From Leclercia sp. 29361 (GTDB lineage: Bacteria; Pseudomonadota; Gammaproteobacteria; Enterobacterales; Enterobacteriaceae), in assembly GCF_011290365.1 (NCBI RefSeq), contig NZ_CP049786.1:1984001-2048000 (forward strand): a stretch of 64,000 nt of DNA. Reading direction: 5' to 3'. Below are positions 18,927 to 30,962 of this stretch, piece after piece. A program made the translations under genes and the position numbers. Each line of letters begins with the position of its first letter. Within the stretch, counting starts at the first letter, position 1. The notes beneath the pieces are model-generated. The model was not told the origin of the DNA. It saw nothing but the letters and a program-made list of their open reading frames with translations, and did not search any database.

Positions 18927-19031
18927 GATAGCTCTCCCATGTTGTCTGCCAGATCATAAAGTTAGCGTGAAACTATGGTCAAAAAACACGAACTAACGCA
19001 CATCTGGGCCGTTTGGTTGACCCTATGGCAT

Positions 19032-19322
19032 TTATTGTTGCTGCTGGTGCCAGTTTTCCCAGCTCGTCACCTCAACCTGGGGCGCTTTACCGGTGGCGCT
19101 CTCTACCAGACCCGTGGTCAGCGCTTTTACCTCGTCTTCACTCAACGCGCTAATCAGTCCGTAGGTATGGGTCCCCAGCTCGTGCAGCGTGCCATCCTCG
19201 TCGGTCATGGTCAGTAAAAAACCGCCGCGGGTAAGATGGTTGTTGATTTCATTGAGTTCTGTCAGCGAGTCTTCATGAATTTTGACGGTTACCACGTAGC
19301 GAGCGATCTCTCCACTGCTCAT
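19032..19322 (-). CDS. ydiZ: Conserved small protein YdiZ
   Basis: 96-aa soluble protein of unknown function, matched to E. coli YdiZ by position and by ARYVVTVKIHEDSLTELNE, HLTRGGFLLTMTDE and SATGKAP. No signal peptide or membrane segment. SD GAGGTGA precedes the ATG. Lies between yniA and pfkB, all on the minus strand. Confidence 0.88.
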   Translation of the reverse strand: MSSGEIARYVVTVKIHEDSLTELNEINNHLTRGGFLLTMTDEDGTLHELGTHTYGLISALSEDEVKALTTGLVESATGKAPQVEVTSWENWHQQQQ

Positions 19323-19411
19323 AATTCACCTCGTTGTTATCACGAAAGTTTTTTTAGCATAGACGATTCATGCCATTTGTCGCCCTCGCCGGGTCACCGG
19401 GAGGGCCATGA

Positions 19412-20344
19412 TTACGCATTGGTCAGATAAGTGAATATTTTCTGTGTGTCATCCAGGGAACAGAGCCGGGTACCGTGATTGATGGTCGCCGCGCTGCCTG
19501 CCGCCACGCCGTATTGGGTCATCTCCCGTAAGGAGGCACCCTGCGCCAGCTTCAGGGTCATGGCCCCCACCATGCTGTCACCCGCGCCGACGGTGCTCTG
19601 GCTTTTCATCGGCGGCGGTACAACCTGCACTGAACCGGTCTCATCCACGGCCAGCGCACCTTGTGGGCCGAGCGACACCACGACTCGCCGGGCTTTGCCG
19701 CTTTTCACCAGCTCTTCAGCGGCGCGGCGCACGTCATCCGGCTGGCTGAGATCGCGATTGACCAGCGCGCTCAGCTCTTTCTGATTGGGTTTCACCAGCT
19801 CGATATTACCGAGGGTCAGCGCGGCGCTGAGGGCCTCCCCGGAGCTGTCAACGATGCAGCGGATGCCGTTCTGTTGCGCAGCGCGGATCAACTGCGTCAG
19901 CCGTTCGGTTTTGACCCCGGGAGGCAGACTGCCGCTGATCACCAGCAGCGCGCCGCTCTCGATGGCCAGCACTTTCTCTTCCAGCTGGCGAAACTCATCA
20001 TCGCTCAGCGTCGCACCGGGCATCACAAAACGGTACTGCTCGTGGGTGGATTCAACATGCACGTGCAGGTTTTGCCGGGTCCAGTCGTGGGACTCAATCG
20101 TGTCCACGGCGACCTGTTCATCAGCCAGAAGCGAGACCAGATGCTCACCTGTGGCGCCGCCCGCGGGAAAAATGGCAGTGGCTTTTCCGCCCAGGTGCAC
20201 AATGGCGCGCGCCACGTTAATCCCACCGCCGCCGGGTTCAAATACCGGCGCGCTGCAGCGGAGTTTACCTTCAGGATAGAGTTGTGCCGTCAGGGTTGCG
20301 CTGTCCAGAGAAGGGGAGAGCGTCAACGTAAAGATACGATCCAT
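19412..20344 (-). CDS. pfkB: 6-phosphofructokinase II PfkB
   Basis: Minor phosphofructokinase of the ribokinase (PfkB) family; makes fructose-1,6-bisphosphate. 310 aa. PfkB signature 1 in EPGGGGINVARAIVHLGG and signature 2 with catalytic Asp in STVGAGDSMVGAM; SLPPGV and KPNQKELSALV are also present. SD AGGAGATCAGC precedes the ATG. Confidence 0.97.
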   Translation of the reverse strand: MDRIFTLTLSPSLDSATLTAQLYPEGKLRCSAPVFEPGGGGINVARAIVHLGGKATAIFPAGGATGEHLVSLLADEQVAVDTIESHDWTRQNLHVHVESTHEQYRFVMPGATLSDDEFRQLEEKVLAIESGALLVISGSLPPGVKTERLTQLIRAAQQNGIRCIVDSSGEALSAALTLGNIELVKPNQKELSALVNRDLSQPDDVRRAAEELVKSGKARRVVVSLGPQGALAVDETGSVQVVPPPMKSQSTVGAGDSMVGAMTLKLAQGASLREMTQYGVAAGSAATINHGTRLCSLDDTQKIFTYLTNA

Positions 20345-20593
20345 GCTGATCTCCTTTGAATGAGGATAGCCTTAAGCCTGGCACCTAACCCGCGGAAGGG
20401 AAAGTAAATAACAATATGATTTTAAATATGAATATCGTTACGTACCCTGACGTTTATTTATAAATAACCGGCTGGTTTAAGATCGTTCTTATTCCAAAAA
20501 TGAAACAAGAAATCATTGCTATGTTATTTGAGCCTTTTTATAATTTGTTACCTTTCGTTGGATCTCATGGCATTGATCCGCAAGAAAGTTTCC

Positions 20594-20617
20594 GGGACCG
20601 TAATGGTCTCTTTTTTT
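20594..20617 (+). terminator. Terminator-like hairpin in the ydiY leader
   Basis: GGGACC (20594-20599), loop GTAAT, GGTCTC (20605-20610; one G-U pair), then seven T (20611-20617). It lies only 20 bases before the ydiY start codon. If transcription starts upstream in 20345-20593, this would act as an attenuator; the alternative is a promoter downstream, for which there is no room. No upstream gene on this strand needs it. Confidence 0.6.
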
Positions 20618-20637
20618 GTTGTACGGACTCTTTATAA

Positions 20638-21396
20638 ATGAAGCTTTTAAAGACAGTACCCGCTGCAATGATGGTAGCGGGAGGCCTGTTTGCGTCAATG
20701 CATGCAACAGCCGATGATTCCGTTTTTACTGTCATGGACGATCCCTCCACTGCACAGAAACCTTTTGAAGGCAACCTGAACGCAGGTTATCTGGCGCAAT
20801 CAGGCAATACCAAAAGCTCCTCCCTGACCGCTGACACCACTATGACCTGGTACGGCACCAGCACCGCCTGGTCGCTGTGGGGTAACGCCAGCAATACCTC
20901 ATCTAACGATGAGCGCTCTTCCGAGAAATATGCGGTGGGTGGGCGTAGCCGTTACAACATGACTGACGTTGACTACCTCTTCGGCCAGGCAAGCTGGTTG
21001 ACCGACCGCTACAACGGCTATCGCCAGCGTGATGTAGCAACGGCCGGTTATGGTCGTCAGTTCCTGAACGGTCCGGTACACAGCTTCCGCTTTGAATTTG
21101 GTCCGGGTGTACGTTACGACGAATATACTGACGGCGACACCGAAACCCAGCCGCTGGGCTATGCGTCCGGGACCTATGCCTGGCAGATGACCGATAACGC
21201 CAAATTTACCCAGGGCGTCTCTGTCTTTGGCGCTGACGACACTACCGTCAACTCTGAGACTGCGCTGAACGTGGCGATTAACGCCCATTTCGGGCTGAAG
21301 GTTGCCTACAATGTGACCTGGAACTCTGAGCCACCAGCCTCTGCACCGGAACATACCGATCGCAGAACTACCGTCTCTCTGGGTTACAAAATGTAA
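20638..21396 (+). CDS. ydiY: Outer-membrane/salt-induced YdiY-type protein (DUF481)
   Basis: 252 aa, the length of E. coli YdiY. Signal peptide of about 25 residues (ending ASMHATA), followed by a beta-rich DUF481 domain likely to form an outer-membrane barrel; it ends in an aromatic/hydrophobic pattern (SLGYKM). NAGYLAQSGNTKSSSLTAD and GQASWLTDRYNGY are highly conserved. Reported as acid-inducible in E. coli; function unknown. The Shine-Dalgarno is poor (ACGGA), and a terminator-like hairpin sits in the leader. Confidence 0.93.
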   Translation: MKLLKTVPAAMMVAGGLFASMHATADDSVFTVMDDPSTAQKPFEGNLNAGYLAQSGNTKSSSLTADTTMTWYGTSTAWSLWGNASNTSSNDERSSEKYAVGGRSRYNMTDVDYLFGQASWLTDRYNGYRQRDVATAGYGRQFLNGPVHSFRFEFGPGVRYDEYTDGDTETQPLGYASGTYAWQMTDNAKFTQGVSVFGADDTTVNSETALNVAINAHFGLKVAYNVTWNSEPPASAPEHTDRRTTVSLGYKM

Positions 21397-21402
21397 TCGC
21401 AG

Positions 21403-21430
21403 CGGGCCAATAATATATTGGCCCGTTTTT
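21403..21430 (+). terminator. Terminator after ydiY
   Basis: CGGGCCAATA, loop, TATTGGCCCG (21403-21425), followed by TTTTT. Confidence 0.85.
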
Positions 21431-21568
21431 AATTTTTGTGCTGATAAATAATAAACAGTGTTTTAAAATATAGCCGCAGCCGATATCTCCATATTTTCTC
21501 CATAATTCCCCGCTTTGTTAACATTCAGTTTATTTGACACGAATTGATAAATATTTTGACTATGCAAA

Positions 21569-21590
21569 AGTGTGATCCAGATCTAAACTA
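21569..21590 (+). promoter_or_regulatory. Candidate CRP site before the 77-aa gene
   Basis: AGTGTGATCCAGATCTAAACTA carries TGTGATCNAGATC, close to the CRP consensus core. It lies about 70 bases upstream of the start codon at 21652. Match by eye only. Confidence 0.4.
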
Positions 21591-21651
21591 TGAGGATAAG
21601 TTAGATATTGCTCTAAGTTGGTCTGTATTAATTCAGTAAGAGAAAAACATC

Positions 21652-21885
21652 ATGAATAAAATCACAACTGCTTCTGCAGCAATAGTGCTTTCTGCACTGT
21701 CGTTCGGCGCATTTGCCGCTGATTCTGCATATAACTCTGCCAGTGACACGTCTACACAAATTGGCATCACGAAAGCCTCTGATGTAGAAGCCGGATCGAA
21801 CATCGCCCCGGGCTCGCAATCTACCGGGCAATCCATGGATGACGCGTTCGACGTGCATAAACTGGTTGCCGGTGAATGGTCCTGA
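21652..21885 (+). CDS. Small exported protein, unknown function
   Basis: 77 aa. Clear signal peptide (MNKITTASAAIVLSALSFGAFA, predicted cut after residue 22) and a mature part of about 55 residues rich in Ser/Ala/Asp/Gly with no cysteine. The terminator after it and the upstream CRP-like site support a real monocistronic gene. I do not recognise the family and recall no counterpart in the E. coli ydiY-thrS interval. SD-like AGAGAAAA precedes the ATG. Probably a small periplasmic protein. Confidence 0.75.
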   Translation: MNKITTASAAIVLSALSFGAFAADSAYNSASDTSTQIGITKASDVEAGSNIAPGSQSTGQSMDDAFDVHKLVAGEWS

Positions 21886-21933
21886 TTGATTCGTCAAACA
21901 CGATAAATTCATTTGCTGGCTGTTATTACCGCT

Positions 21934-21967
21934 AAAAAAAACCGGATTCTGATGTACCGGTTTTTTT
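21934..21967 (+). terminator. Terminator after the 77-aa gene
   Basis: AAAAAAACCGG, loop, CCGGTTTTTTT. Confidence 0.8.
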
Positions 21968-22070
21968 ATTTCTGTATTTTGTGTAAAGATAATTAAAACG
22001 TAAGTTTATATTCGTTGGGATTACGCAAAAAAGCGTAACAACGTTAACTTACAGAAGAGGGAAGATGAGA

Positions 22071-22178
22071 TTAACCCCAAAGCATGGCTGCCCAACGGAA
22101 TAACAGCAGGGCAGCACAAAGGGTGATTAACACAATCACCATCTTCCAGTATTTTTTTGAAAAGCGTTTTGTCGGCAT
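22071..22178 (-). CDS. yniD: Small membrane protein YniD
   Basis: 35 aa: MPTKRFSKKYWKMV, then a single hydrophobic helix, ending RWAAMLWG. Same length and nearly the same sequence as E. coli YniD as I remember it. Basic N-terminus before the helix predicts N-in topology. AAGGA lies 8 bases before the ATG. Function unknown. Confidence 0.88.
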   Translation of the reverse strand: MPTKRFSKKYWKMVIVLITLCAALLLFRWAAMLWG

Positions 22179-22278
22179 CAAATCATCCTTGTTCTTTGGT
22201 GGCGGTAGTTTACCAAAGAGCAAAAATAATTGCGCTTCGCCGGGATGTCAAAGCGTCAGGCGCTTGCAACTATGAGCT

Positions 22279-22371
22279 TCAAAACCAGTGAAACTTATCT
22301 GCCAGAATCACGAGTAATGCGGTGGCAGAAAGAATGTTCAGGATAACGACTGTTCTGCTGGATACGTTCAT
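22279..22371 (-). CDS. Putative 30-aa membrane protein
   Basis: MNVSSRTVVILNILSATALL, then VILADKFHWF: one predicted membrane helix. The frame stays open to 22464 (61 aa), but the extension has no Shine-Dalgarno. GGGG lies 6 bases before the ATG at 22371. No family recognised. The location next to yniD and the hydrophobic composition make it plausible, but it could be chance. Confidence 0.4.
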   Translation of the reverse strand: MNVSSRTVVILNILSATALLVILADKFHWF

Positions 22372-22479
22372 AATATGCCCCATAGCGTGTTGAAGGACCT
22401 GTTCAAGAATAGCCCAGCCCCCCGGTATTGCGAGAAGCTGTTTGAATTTCAACGTTAAACTCATGCAAAAGTACTAACG

Positions 22480-22697
22480 CGTTCAATCTGCCCGTAAGGG
22501 TGTTTTCACCCTGGCGTTAGTGTTACCATCAACAGGCTGATCGTAAATTGCCATTTTTCTGATTTCGATCCTGTGCATGATTGCGGGCCAATTTGACGAT
22601 TGTTGGTCAGATGGCTTTGCAATTCACTGTAAATTAAAGATTATTTTCTTTGCATATGCTCTTATGTGTGGGGCATCACTGCAAATAAGGACATAAA
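22480..22697 (+). promoter_or_regulatory. thrS leader with autoregulatory operator
   Basis: This gap holds the thrS promoter/leader. GGCCAA (22586-22591) and TTGGTC (22603-22608) enclose TTTGACGATTG, corresponding to the anticodon-arm-like domain of the E. coli thrS operator, where threonyl-tRNA synthetase binds its own mRNA and blocks translation. A further hairpin, AGGGTG-TTTT-CACCCT, lies near 22500. SD TAAGGA precedes the ATG at 22698. The operator is inferred from similarity to the E. coli leader. Confidence 0.6.
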
Positions 22698-24626
22698 ATG
22701 CCTGTAATTACTCTTCCTGATGGCAGCCAACGCCATTTCGACCGCGCCGTCAGCCCAATGGATGTTGCGCTGGATATCGGCCCGGGTCTGGCGAAAGCCA
22801 CTATTGCTGGCCGCGTAGACGGTGCGCTGGTTGATGCTTCCGATTTAATTGAAAACGATGCGAAGCTGTCGATCATCACCGCGAAAGACGAAGAAGGTCT
22901 GGAGATCGTTCGTCACTCGTGCGCTCACCTGCTCGGTCATGCGATCAAGCAGCTGTGGCCTAACACCAAAATGGCTATCGGCCCGGTTATCGACAACGGT
23001 TTCTACTATGACGTTGACCTTGACCACACGCTGACCCAGGAAGATATCGAAGCCCTCGAAAAGCGTATGCACGAGCTGGCTGAGAGCAACTACGACGTCA
23101 TCAAGAAGACTGTCAGCTGGCACGAAGCGCGTGAAACCTTCGTGAAGCGTGGCGAAAACTACAAAGTCACTATTCTTGACGAGAACATTGCTCATGATGA
23201 CAAGCCTGGCTTGTATCATCACGAAGAATACATCGACATGTGCCGTGGACCGCACGTGCCGAACATGCGCTTCTGCCATCACTTCAAACTGATGAAAACC
23301 GCGGGCGCTTACTGGCGTGGCGACAGCAACAACAAAATGTTGCAGCGTATCTACGGTACCGCCTGGGCTGACAAAAAAGCCCTGAACGCGTACCTGCAGC
23401 GCCTGGAAGAAGCGGCGAAGCGTGACCACCGTAAAATCGGTAAACAGCTCGACCTGTATCACATGCAGGAAGAGGCGCCAGGTATGGTCTTCTGGCACAA
23501 CGATGGCTGGACTATCTTCCGCGAACTGGAAACTTTCGTGCGTTCCAAGCTGAAAGCGTACCAGTATCAGGAAGTGAAAGGCCCGTTCATGATGGACCGT
23601 GTGCTGTGGGAAAAAACCGGCCACTGGGACAACTACAAAGATGCGATGTTCACCACCTCCTCTGAGAACCGTGAATACTGCATCAAGCCAATGAACTGCC
23701 CGGGGCACGTTCAGATCTTTAACCAGGGTCTGAAATCCTATCGCGATCTGCCGCTGCGTATGGCAGAGTTCGGTAGCTGCCACCGTAATGAACCATCAGG
23801 CGCACTGCATGGTCTGATGCGTGTTCGTGGCTTTACGCAAGATGATGCTCATATCTTCTGTACTGAGGATCAGGTACGTGATGAAGTTAACGCCTGTATT
23901 CGTATGGTCTACGATATGTATAGCACCTTTGGCTTCGAGAAGATCGTGGTCAAACTCTCAACGCGTCCGGAAAAACGTATCGGTAGCGATGAGACCTGGG
24001 ATCGTGCTGAGGCGGATCTCGCCGTGGCGCTGGAAGAGAACGGTATCCCGTTCGAATACCAGCTGGGCGAGGGCGCATTCTACGGTCCGAAAATTGAATT
24101 TACCCTGTATGACTGTCTCGATCGTGCATGGCAGTGCGGTACTGTACAGCTGGACTTCTCCCTGCCGCAGCGTTTAAGCGCCTCTTATGTTGGCGAAGAT
24201 AACGAGCGTCAGGTGCCGGTAATGATTCACCGTGCTATCCTCGGTTCACTGGAGCGCTTCATCGGCATCCTGACCGAAGAGTTCGCGGGCTTCTTCCCAA
24301 CCTGGCTTGCGCCAGTGCAGGTGGTAGTGATGAACATTACTGATTCTCAGGCTGATTACGTTAAAGAATTGACGCAGAAACTACAAAATGCGGGCATTCG
24401 CGTAAAAGCAGACTTGAGAAATGAGAAGATTGGCTTTAAAATCCGCGAGCACACTTTACGTCGTGTCCCGTATATGTTGGTCTGTGGTGATAAAGAGGTG
24501 GAAGCAGGCAAAGTTGCCGTTCGCACCCGCCGTGGTAAAGACCTGGGCAGCCTGGACGTAAATGAAGTGATTGAGAAGCTGCAACAAGAGATTCGCAGCC
24601 GCAGTCTTCAACAACTGGAGGAATAA
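22698..24626 (+). CDS. thrS: Threonyl-tRNA synthetase ThrS
   Basis: Class II synthetase charging tRNA-Thr. 642 aa, the E. coli length. Domains: N-terminal TGS (about 1-62), editing domain with [10 protein letters not shown], class II core with motif 2 ([25 protein letters not shown] is its surroundings), zinc ligands in NCPGH and later His residues, and a C-terminal anticodon-binding domain (from about 540). The infC start follows 3 bases after its stop, so the two are translated in close succession. Confidence 0.99.
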   Translation: MPVITLPDGSQRHFDRAVSPMDVALDIGPGLAKATIAGRVDGALVDASDLIENDAKLSIITAKDEEGLEIVRHSCAHLLGHAIKQLWPNTKMAIGPVIDNGFYYDVDLDHTLTQEDIEALEKRMHELAESNYDVIKKTVSWHEARETFVKRGENYKVTILDENIAHDDKPGLYHHEEYIDMCRGPHVPNMRFCHHFKLMKTAGAYWRGDSNNKMLQRIYGTAWADKKALNAYLQRLEEAAKRDHRKIGKQLDLYHMQEEAPGMVFWHNDGWTIFRELETFVRSKLKAYQYQEVKGPFMMDRVLWEKTGHWDNYKDAMFTTSSENREYCIKPMNCPGHVQIFNQGLKSYRDLPLRMAEFGSCHRNEPSGALHGLMRVRGFTQDDAHIFCTEDQVRDEVNACIRMVYDMYSTFGFEKIVVKLSTRPEKRIGSDETWDRAEADLAVALEENGIPFEYQLGEGAFYGPKIEFTLYDCLDRAWQCGTVQLDFSLPQRLSASYVGEDNERQVPVMIHRAILGSLERFIGILTEEFAGFFPTWLAPVQVVVMNITDSQADYVKELTQKLQNAGIRVKADLRNEKIGFKIREHTLRRVPYMLVCGDKEVEAGKVAVRTRRGKDLGSLDVNEVIEKLQQEIRSRSLQQLEE

Positions 24627-25172
<546 letters not shown>

Positions 25173-25190
25173 GCCTTCAAGTAGCAATTT

Positions 25191-25218
25191 CTGTGGAGCC
25201 GAAAGGCTTCACAGATTT
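25191..25218 (+). other. infC-rpmI intercistronic stem-loop
   Basis: CTGTGGAGCC (25191-25200), GAAA loop, GGCTTCACAG (25205-25214), then ATTTTG. In E. coli this spacer takes part in L20-mediated repression of rpmI/rplT and contains a partial terminator; either role is possible here. Confidence 0.6.
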
Positions 25219-25243
25219 TGTTCGCCTTTGTTTCGTTTATTAA

Positions 25244-25465
<222 letters not shown>

Positions 25466-25495
25466 GTCGTTAACGTTTTTTAACTTTTTAATTAG

Positions 25496-25873
<378 letters not shown>

Positions 25874-25881
25874 GCCAGTTG

Positions 25882-25907
25882 AAGAGGGAGCTCTGCTCCC
25901 TCTTTTC
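25882..25907 (+). terminator. Terminator after rplT
   Basis: AAGAGGGAG, loop, CTCCCTCTT, then TTCG. Confidence 0.75.
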
Positions 25908-25927
25908 GTTTCAACAGCATCAAAACG

Positions 25928-25956
25928 TTGACAATTTTTCGCCGACCCTTTTCAAT
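25928..25956 (+). promoter_or_regulatory. Promoter of the pheMST-ihfA operon
   Basis: TTGACA at 25928-25933, a 17-base spacer and TTCAAT at 25951-25956. It is placed as in E. coli, upstream of the pheM leader peptide. Confidence 0.55.
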
Positions 25957-25994
25957 AAGGCGTTAGGTCTCTTACCACACAAGGTAATGCAAGC

Positions 25995-26039
25995 ATGAAT
26001 GCTGCTATTTTCCGCTTCTTCTTTTACTTTAGCACCTGA
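25995..26039 (+). CDS. pheM: Phenylalanyl-tRNA synthetase operon leader peptide
   Basis: 14 codons, [14 protein letters not shown], with five Phe codons. Ribosome stalling at these when Phe-tRNA is scarce prevents the downstream terminator hairpin and raises pheST expression. Identical to the E. coli leader as remembered. Confidence 0.95.
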
Positions 26040-26060
26040 TATCAGGGGGCTAGCGCGTGA

Positions 26061-27137
<1,077 letters not shown>

Positions 27138-27152
27138 GGGCAGGACAGAACA

Positions 27153-29540
27153 ATGAAATTCAGTGAACTGTGGTTACGCGAATGGGTGAACACCGAGCTC
27201 GACAGCGAGGCGCTCTCTAACCAGATCACCATGGCAGGCCTGGAAGTGGACGGCGTTGAGCCGGTTGCCGGCGCCTTTAACGGCGTGGTGGTCGGTGAAG
27301 TCGTGGAGTGCGGCCAGCACCCGAACGCAGACAAACTGCGTGTTACCAAAGTTAACGTGGGCGGCGAACGCTTGCTCGATATCGTCTGCGGCGCGGCAAA
27401 CTGCCGTCAGGGCCTGAAAGTGGCCGTGGCCACCGTTGGTGCGGTGTTGCCGGGCGATTTCAAAATAAAAGCGGCGAAACTGCGTGGCGAGCCGTCTGAA
27501 GGCATGCTGTGCTCCTTCTCCGAGCTGGGTATTTCCGACGATCACTCCGGCATCATTGAGCTGCCAGCGGATGCGCCAATTGGCACCGACCTGCGCGAAT
27601 ACCTGAAGCTCGACGACAATACTATCGAGATCAGCGTCACCCCGAACCGTGCCGACTGCTTAGGCATTATCGGTGTGGCCCGCGACGTAGCAGTACTGAA
27701 CCAGACCGCACTGAACGCGCCTGAGATCGCCCCTGTTGCGTCCACTATCACCGACACCCTGCCAATTCAGGTTGAAGCTGCTGACGCCTGTCCGCGCTAC
27801 CTGGGCCGTGTAGTGAAAGGTATCAACGTTAAGGCGCCAACGCCGCTGTGGATGAAAGAGAAGCTGCGTCGCTGCGGCATCCGTTCTATCGATGCGGTGG
27901 TTGACGTAACCAACTACGTCCTGCTGGAGCTGGGTCAGCCGATGCACGCGTTCGATAAAGATCGTATCGAAGGCGGGATCGTCGTGCGCATGGCGAAAGA
28001 GGGTGAAACGCTGGTCCTGCTGGACGGCAGCGAAGCCAAACTGAATGCCGACACCCTGGTCATTGCCGATCACGGCAAAGCCCTGGCGATGGGCGGTATC
28101 TTCGGCGGCGACCACTCCGGCGTGAATGATGAAACCCGGAACGTACTGCTGGAGTGTGCCTTCTTCAGCCCGCTGTCCATTACCGGCCGCGCACGCCGTC
28201 ATGGTCTGCACACCGATGCGTCTCACCGCTATGAGCGTGGCGTGGATCCGGCCCTGCAGTACAAAGCGATGGAACGTGCCACCCGCCTGCTGATCGACAT
28301 CTGCGGCGGCGAAGCCGGTCCGGTGATCGATGTCACCAGCGAAGCCCATCTGCCGAAGCCTGCGACCATCACTCTGCGTCGCAGCAAGCTGGATCGCCTG
28401 ATTGGCCATCACATTGCCGATGCGCAGGTGAGCGACATTCTGCGCCGTCTGGGCTGTGAAGTAACCGAAGGACAGGACCAGTGGACTGCCGTGGCGCCAA
28501 GCTGGCGTTTCGATATGGAGATCGAAGAAGATCTGGTGGAAGAGGTTGCCCGTGTCTACGGCTACAACAACATTCCTGATGAGCCGGTGCAGGCTGGCCT
28601 GGTGATGGGTTCCCATCGTGAAGCCGACCTCTCTCTGAAGCGTGTCAAAACCATGCTGAACGACAAAGGCTATCAGGAAGTGATCACTTACAGCTTCGTT
28701 GATCCAAAGGTGCAGCAGCTGATCCACCCGGGCCAGGAAGCCTTGATCCTGCCAAGCCCAATCTCCAGCGAAATGTCCGCCATGCGTCTGTCCCTGCTGA
28801 CCGGCCTGCTGAACACCATCGTCTACAACCAGAACCGCCAGCAGAGCCGCGTGCGCATCTTCGAAAGCGGTCTGCGCTTTGTGCCGGACACCCAGGCTAA
28901 CCTCGGCATCCGTCAGGATCTGATGCTGGCAGGCGCTATCTGCGGCAACCGCTATGAAGAGCACTGGGATCTGAGCAAAAACAGCGTTGATTTTTATGAC
29001 CTGAAGGGCGATCTGGAATCGGTGCTCGATCTGACCGGTAAATTGTCCGAAATTGAGTTCCGTGCTGAAGCTATTCCAGCCCTGCATCCGGGCCAGAGCG
29101 CCGCGATTTATCTGAAAGGTGAACGCGTTGGTTTCATTGGTGTTGTGCACCCGGAGCTGGAGCGCAAGCTGGATCTTAATGGCCGTACGTTGGCGTTCGA
29201 ACTGGAGTGGAACAAGGTCGCAGACCGCGTCATTCCTCAGGCTCAGGACATTTCTCGCTTCCCGGCGAACCGTCGTGATATCGCCGTTGTAGTGGCCGAA
29301 AATGTGCCTGCCGCAGATATTTTGGCCGAATGTAAGAAAGTTGGCGTAAATCAGGTAGTTGGCGTAAACTTATTTGACGTGTACCGCGGCAAGGGCGTAG
29401 CAGAGGGCTTTAAGAGCCTGGCTATCAGCCTAATCCTTCAGGATACCAGCCGTACACTCGAAGAAGAGGAGATTGCCGCTACCGTCGCCAAATGTGTAGA
29501 GGCATTAAAAGAGCGATTCCAGGCATCATTGAGGGATTGA
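27153..29540 (+). CDS. pheT: Phenylalanyl-tRNA synthetase beta subunit
   Basis: 795 aa, as in E. coli. N-terminal EMAP/tRNA-binding fold (about 39-148, [15 protein letters not shown]), B3/B4 editing domain (about 210-390), B5 domain, and a C-terminal ferredoxin-fold anticodon-binding domain (about 700-795, [14 protein letters not shown]). Edits mischarged Tyr-tRNA-Phe. Only 4 bases separate it from ihfA. Confidence 0.99.
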   Translation: MKFSELWLREWVNTELDSEALSNQITMAGLEVDGVEPVAGAFNGVVVGEVVECGQHPNADKLRVTKVNVGGERLLDIVCGAANCRQGLKVAVATVGAVLPGDFKIKAAKLRGEPSEGMLCSFSELGISDDHSGIIELPADAPIGTDLREYLKLDDNTIEISVTPNRADCLGIIGVARDVAVLNQTALNAPEIAPVASTITDTLPIQVEAADACPRYLGRVVKGINVKAPTPLWMKEKLRRCGIRSIDAVVDVTNYVLLELGQPMHAFDKDRIEGGIVVRMAKEGETLVLLDGSEAKLNADTLVIADHGKALAMGGIFGGDHSGVNDETRNVLLECAFFSPLSITGRARRHGLHTDASHRYERGVDPALQYKAMERATRLLIDICGGEAGPVIDVTSEAHLPKPATITLRRSKLDRLIGHHIADAQVSDILRRLGCEVTEGQDQWTAVAPSWRFDMEIEEDLVEEVARVYGYNNIPDEPVQAGLVMGSHREADLSLKRVKTMLNDKGYQEVITYSFVDPKVQQLIHPGQEALILPSPISSEMSAMRLSLLTGLLNTIVYNQNRQQSRVRIFESGLRFVPDTQANLGIRQDLMLAGAICGNRYEEHWDLSKNSVDFYDLKGDLESVLDLTGKLSEIEFRAEAIPALHPGQSAAIYLKGERVGFIGVVHPELERKLDLNGRTLAFELEWNKVADRVIPQAQDISRFPANRRDIAVVVAENVPAADILAECKKVGVNQVVGVNLFDVYRGKGVAEGFKSLAISLILQDTSRTLEEEEIAATVAKCVEALKERFQASLRD

Positions 29541-29544
29541 ACCT

Positions 29545-29844
29545 ATGGCGCTTACAAAAGCTGAAATGTCCGAATATCTGTTTGATAAGCTTGGGCTTAG
29601 CAAACGGGATGCCAAAGAGCTGGTTGAGCTGTTTTTCGAAGAGATCCGTCGCGCTCTGGAAAATGGTGAGCAGGTAAAACTCTCCGGCTTTGGTAACTTT
29701 GATTTGCGCGACAAGAATCAACGTCCGGGTCGTAACCCGAAGACGGGTGAGGATATTCCCATTACAGCCCGCCGCGTGGTGACCTTCAGACCCGGCCAGA
29801 AGTTAAAAAGCCGTGTCGAAAACGCTTCACCCAAAGCAGAGTGA
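29545..29844 (+). CDS. ihfA: Integration host factor alpha subunit
   Basis: 99-aa DNA-bending protein that pairs with IhfB; sharply bends DNA at IHF sites in recombination and promoter control. [28 protein letters not shown] and the beta-arm [24 protein letters not shown] are as in E. coli. Last gene of the pheMST-ihfA operon. Confidence 0.99.
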   Translation: MALTKAEMSEYLFDKLGLSKRDAKELVELFFEEIRRALENGEQVKLSGFGNFDLRDKNQRPGRNPKTGEDIPITARRVVTFRPGQKLKSRVENASPKAE

Positions 29845-29857
29845 TATGATCTAACCA

Positions 29858-29885
29858 AAAAGGCCGCTGATGCGGCCTTTTTTCT
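29858..29885 (+). terminator. Terminator after ihfA
   Basis: AAAAGGCCGC, TGAT, GCGGCCTTTTTT. Confidence 0.9.
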
Positions 29886-29945
29886 TTGCGCTGCTGTAAA
29901 CCCGCCGTAAAATCAATTACATCATTCACCCGCAAAATGACTCCA

Positions 29946-30926
29946 ATGCCCGAATTTGCCCGTCAGCAGTACCGCTCCGATCTGCGTAAATTGCTCTTTC
30001 TGTCACTGGCGCTGGCGATCGCGCTGGGGGTGAGCCTTTGCGCCGGCGATCGGTGGATCGGGCCTGAGGCATGGTTTACTCCCCGGGGGGAGCTGTTTAT
30101 CTGGCAAATTCGCCTCCCGCGTACCCTGGCCGTGGTGCTGGTAGGCGCGGCGCTGGCGCTTAGCGGAACCATCATGCAGGCCCTGTTCGATAATCCGCTG
30201 GCAGAGCCAGGATTATTGGGCGTCTCGAACGGCGCCGGGGTCGGGCTGATTGCCGCCGTGATGCTCGGTGGCGGGGCACTATCGGGCTGGAGTTTAAGCC
30301 TCTGCGCCATCGTCGGGGCGCTGATTATTACCCTTATTTTGCTGCGTTTTGCCCGTCGCCATCTCTCCGTGAGCCGCCTGCTGCTTGCCGGGGTGGCGCT
30401 GGGGATCATCTGTAGCGCCCTGATGACCTGGGCGGTCTATTTCTCCACCGCCTTCGATCTCCGTCAGCTGATGTACTGGATGATGGGCGGCTTCGGCGGC
30501 GTGGACTGGGGGCAGGGCTGGCTGATGCTGCTGCTGGCACCGGCTATCGTCTGGGCCTGCTTTCAGGCCGCGCCGCTGAACATTCTGGTGCTGGGGGAGA
30601 TTTCCGCCCGCCAGCTCGGCCTGCCGCTCACCTTCTGGCGCAACACGCTGGTGGTCGCCATCGGCTGGATGGTGGGGGTGAGCGTGGCCCTGGCTGGCGC
30701 GATTGGATTTATTGGTCTTGTCATCCCCCATATGCTGCGTTTGTGTGGTATTACCGATCACCGGCTGTTGCTGCCCGCTGCGGCGGTGACAGGGGGCGCA
30801 ACGCTGCTTTGCGCTGATATTATCGCCCGCCTGGCACTCAACGCCGCGGAGCTGCCCATTGGGGTAGTGACCGCAACGCTGGGCGCACCCGTGTTTATCT
30901 GGCTACTCTTAAAAGCCGGACGTTAA
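29946..30926 (+). CDS. btuC: Vitamin B12 ABC transporter permease BtuC
   Basis: Ten-helix inner-membrane permease of the BtuCD-F cobalamin importer. 326 aa, the E. coli length, from the ATG at 29946; other in-frame starts at 29886 and 29937 are not favoured. Conserved [35 protein letters not shown], and the coupling-helix/exit region [16 protein letters not shown]. First gene of btuCED. Confidence 0.96.
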   Translation: MPEFARQQYRSDLRKLLFLSLALAIALGVSLCAGDRWIGPEAWFTPRGELFIWQIRLPRTLAVVLVGAALALSGTIMQALFDNPLAEPGLLGVSNGAGVGLIAAVMLGGGALSGWSLSLCAIVGALIITLILLRFARRHLSVSRLLLAGVALGIICSALMTWAVYFSTAFDLRQLMYWMMGGFGGVDWGQGWLMLLLAPAIVWACFQAAPLNILVLGEISARQLGLPLTFWRNTLVVAIGWMVGVSVALAGAIGFIGLVIPHMLRLCGITDHRLLLPAAAVTGGATLLCADIIARLALNAAELPIGVVTATLGAPVFIWLLLKAGR

Positions 30927-30962
30927 GTACAGCCCATCTGAACCACAACCTGAGAGAATGCT

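Noticed and set aside
29886-29945. Upstream extension of btuC
   Set aside because: It begins inside the T-tail of the ihfA terminator and adds non-hydrophobic residues absent from E. coli BtuC, whose 326-aa length is met by the ATG at 29946.
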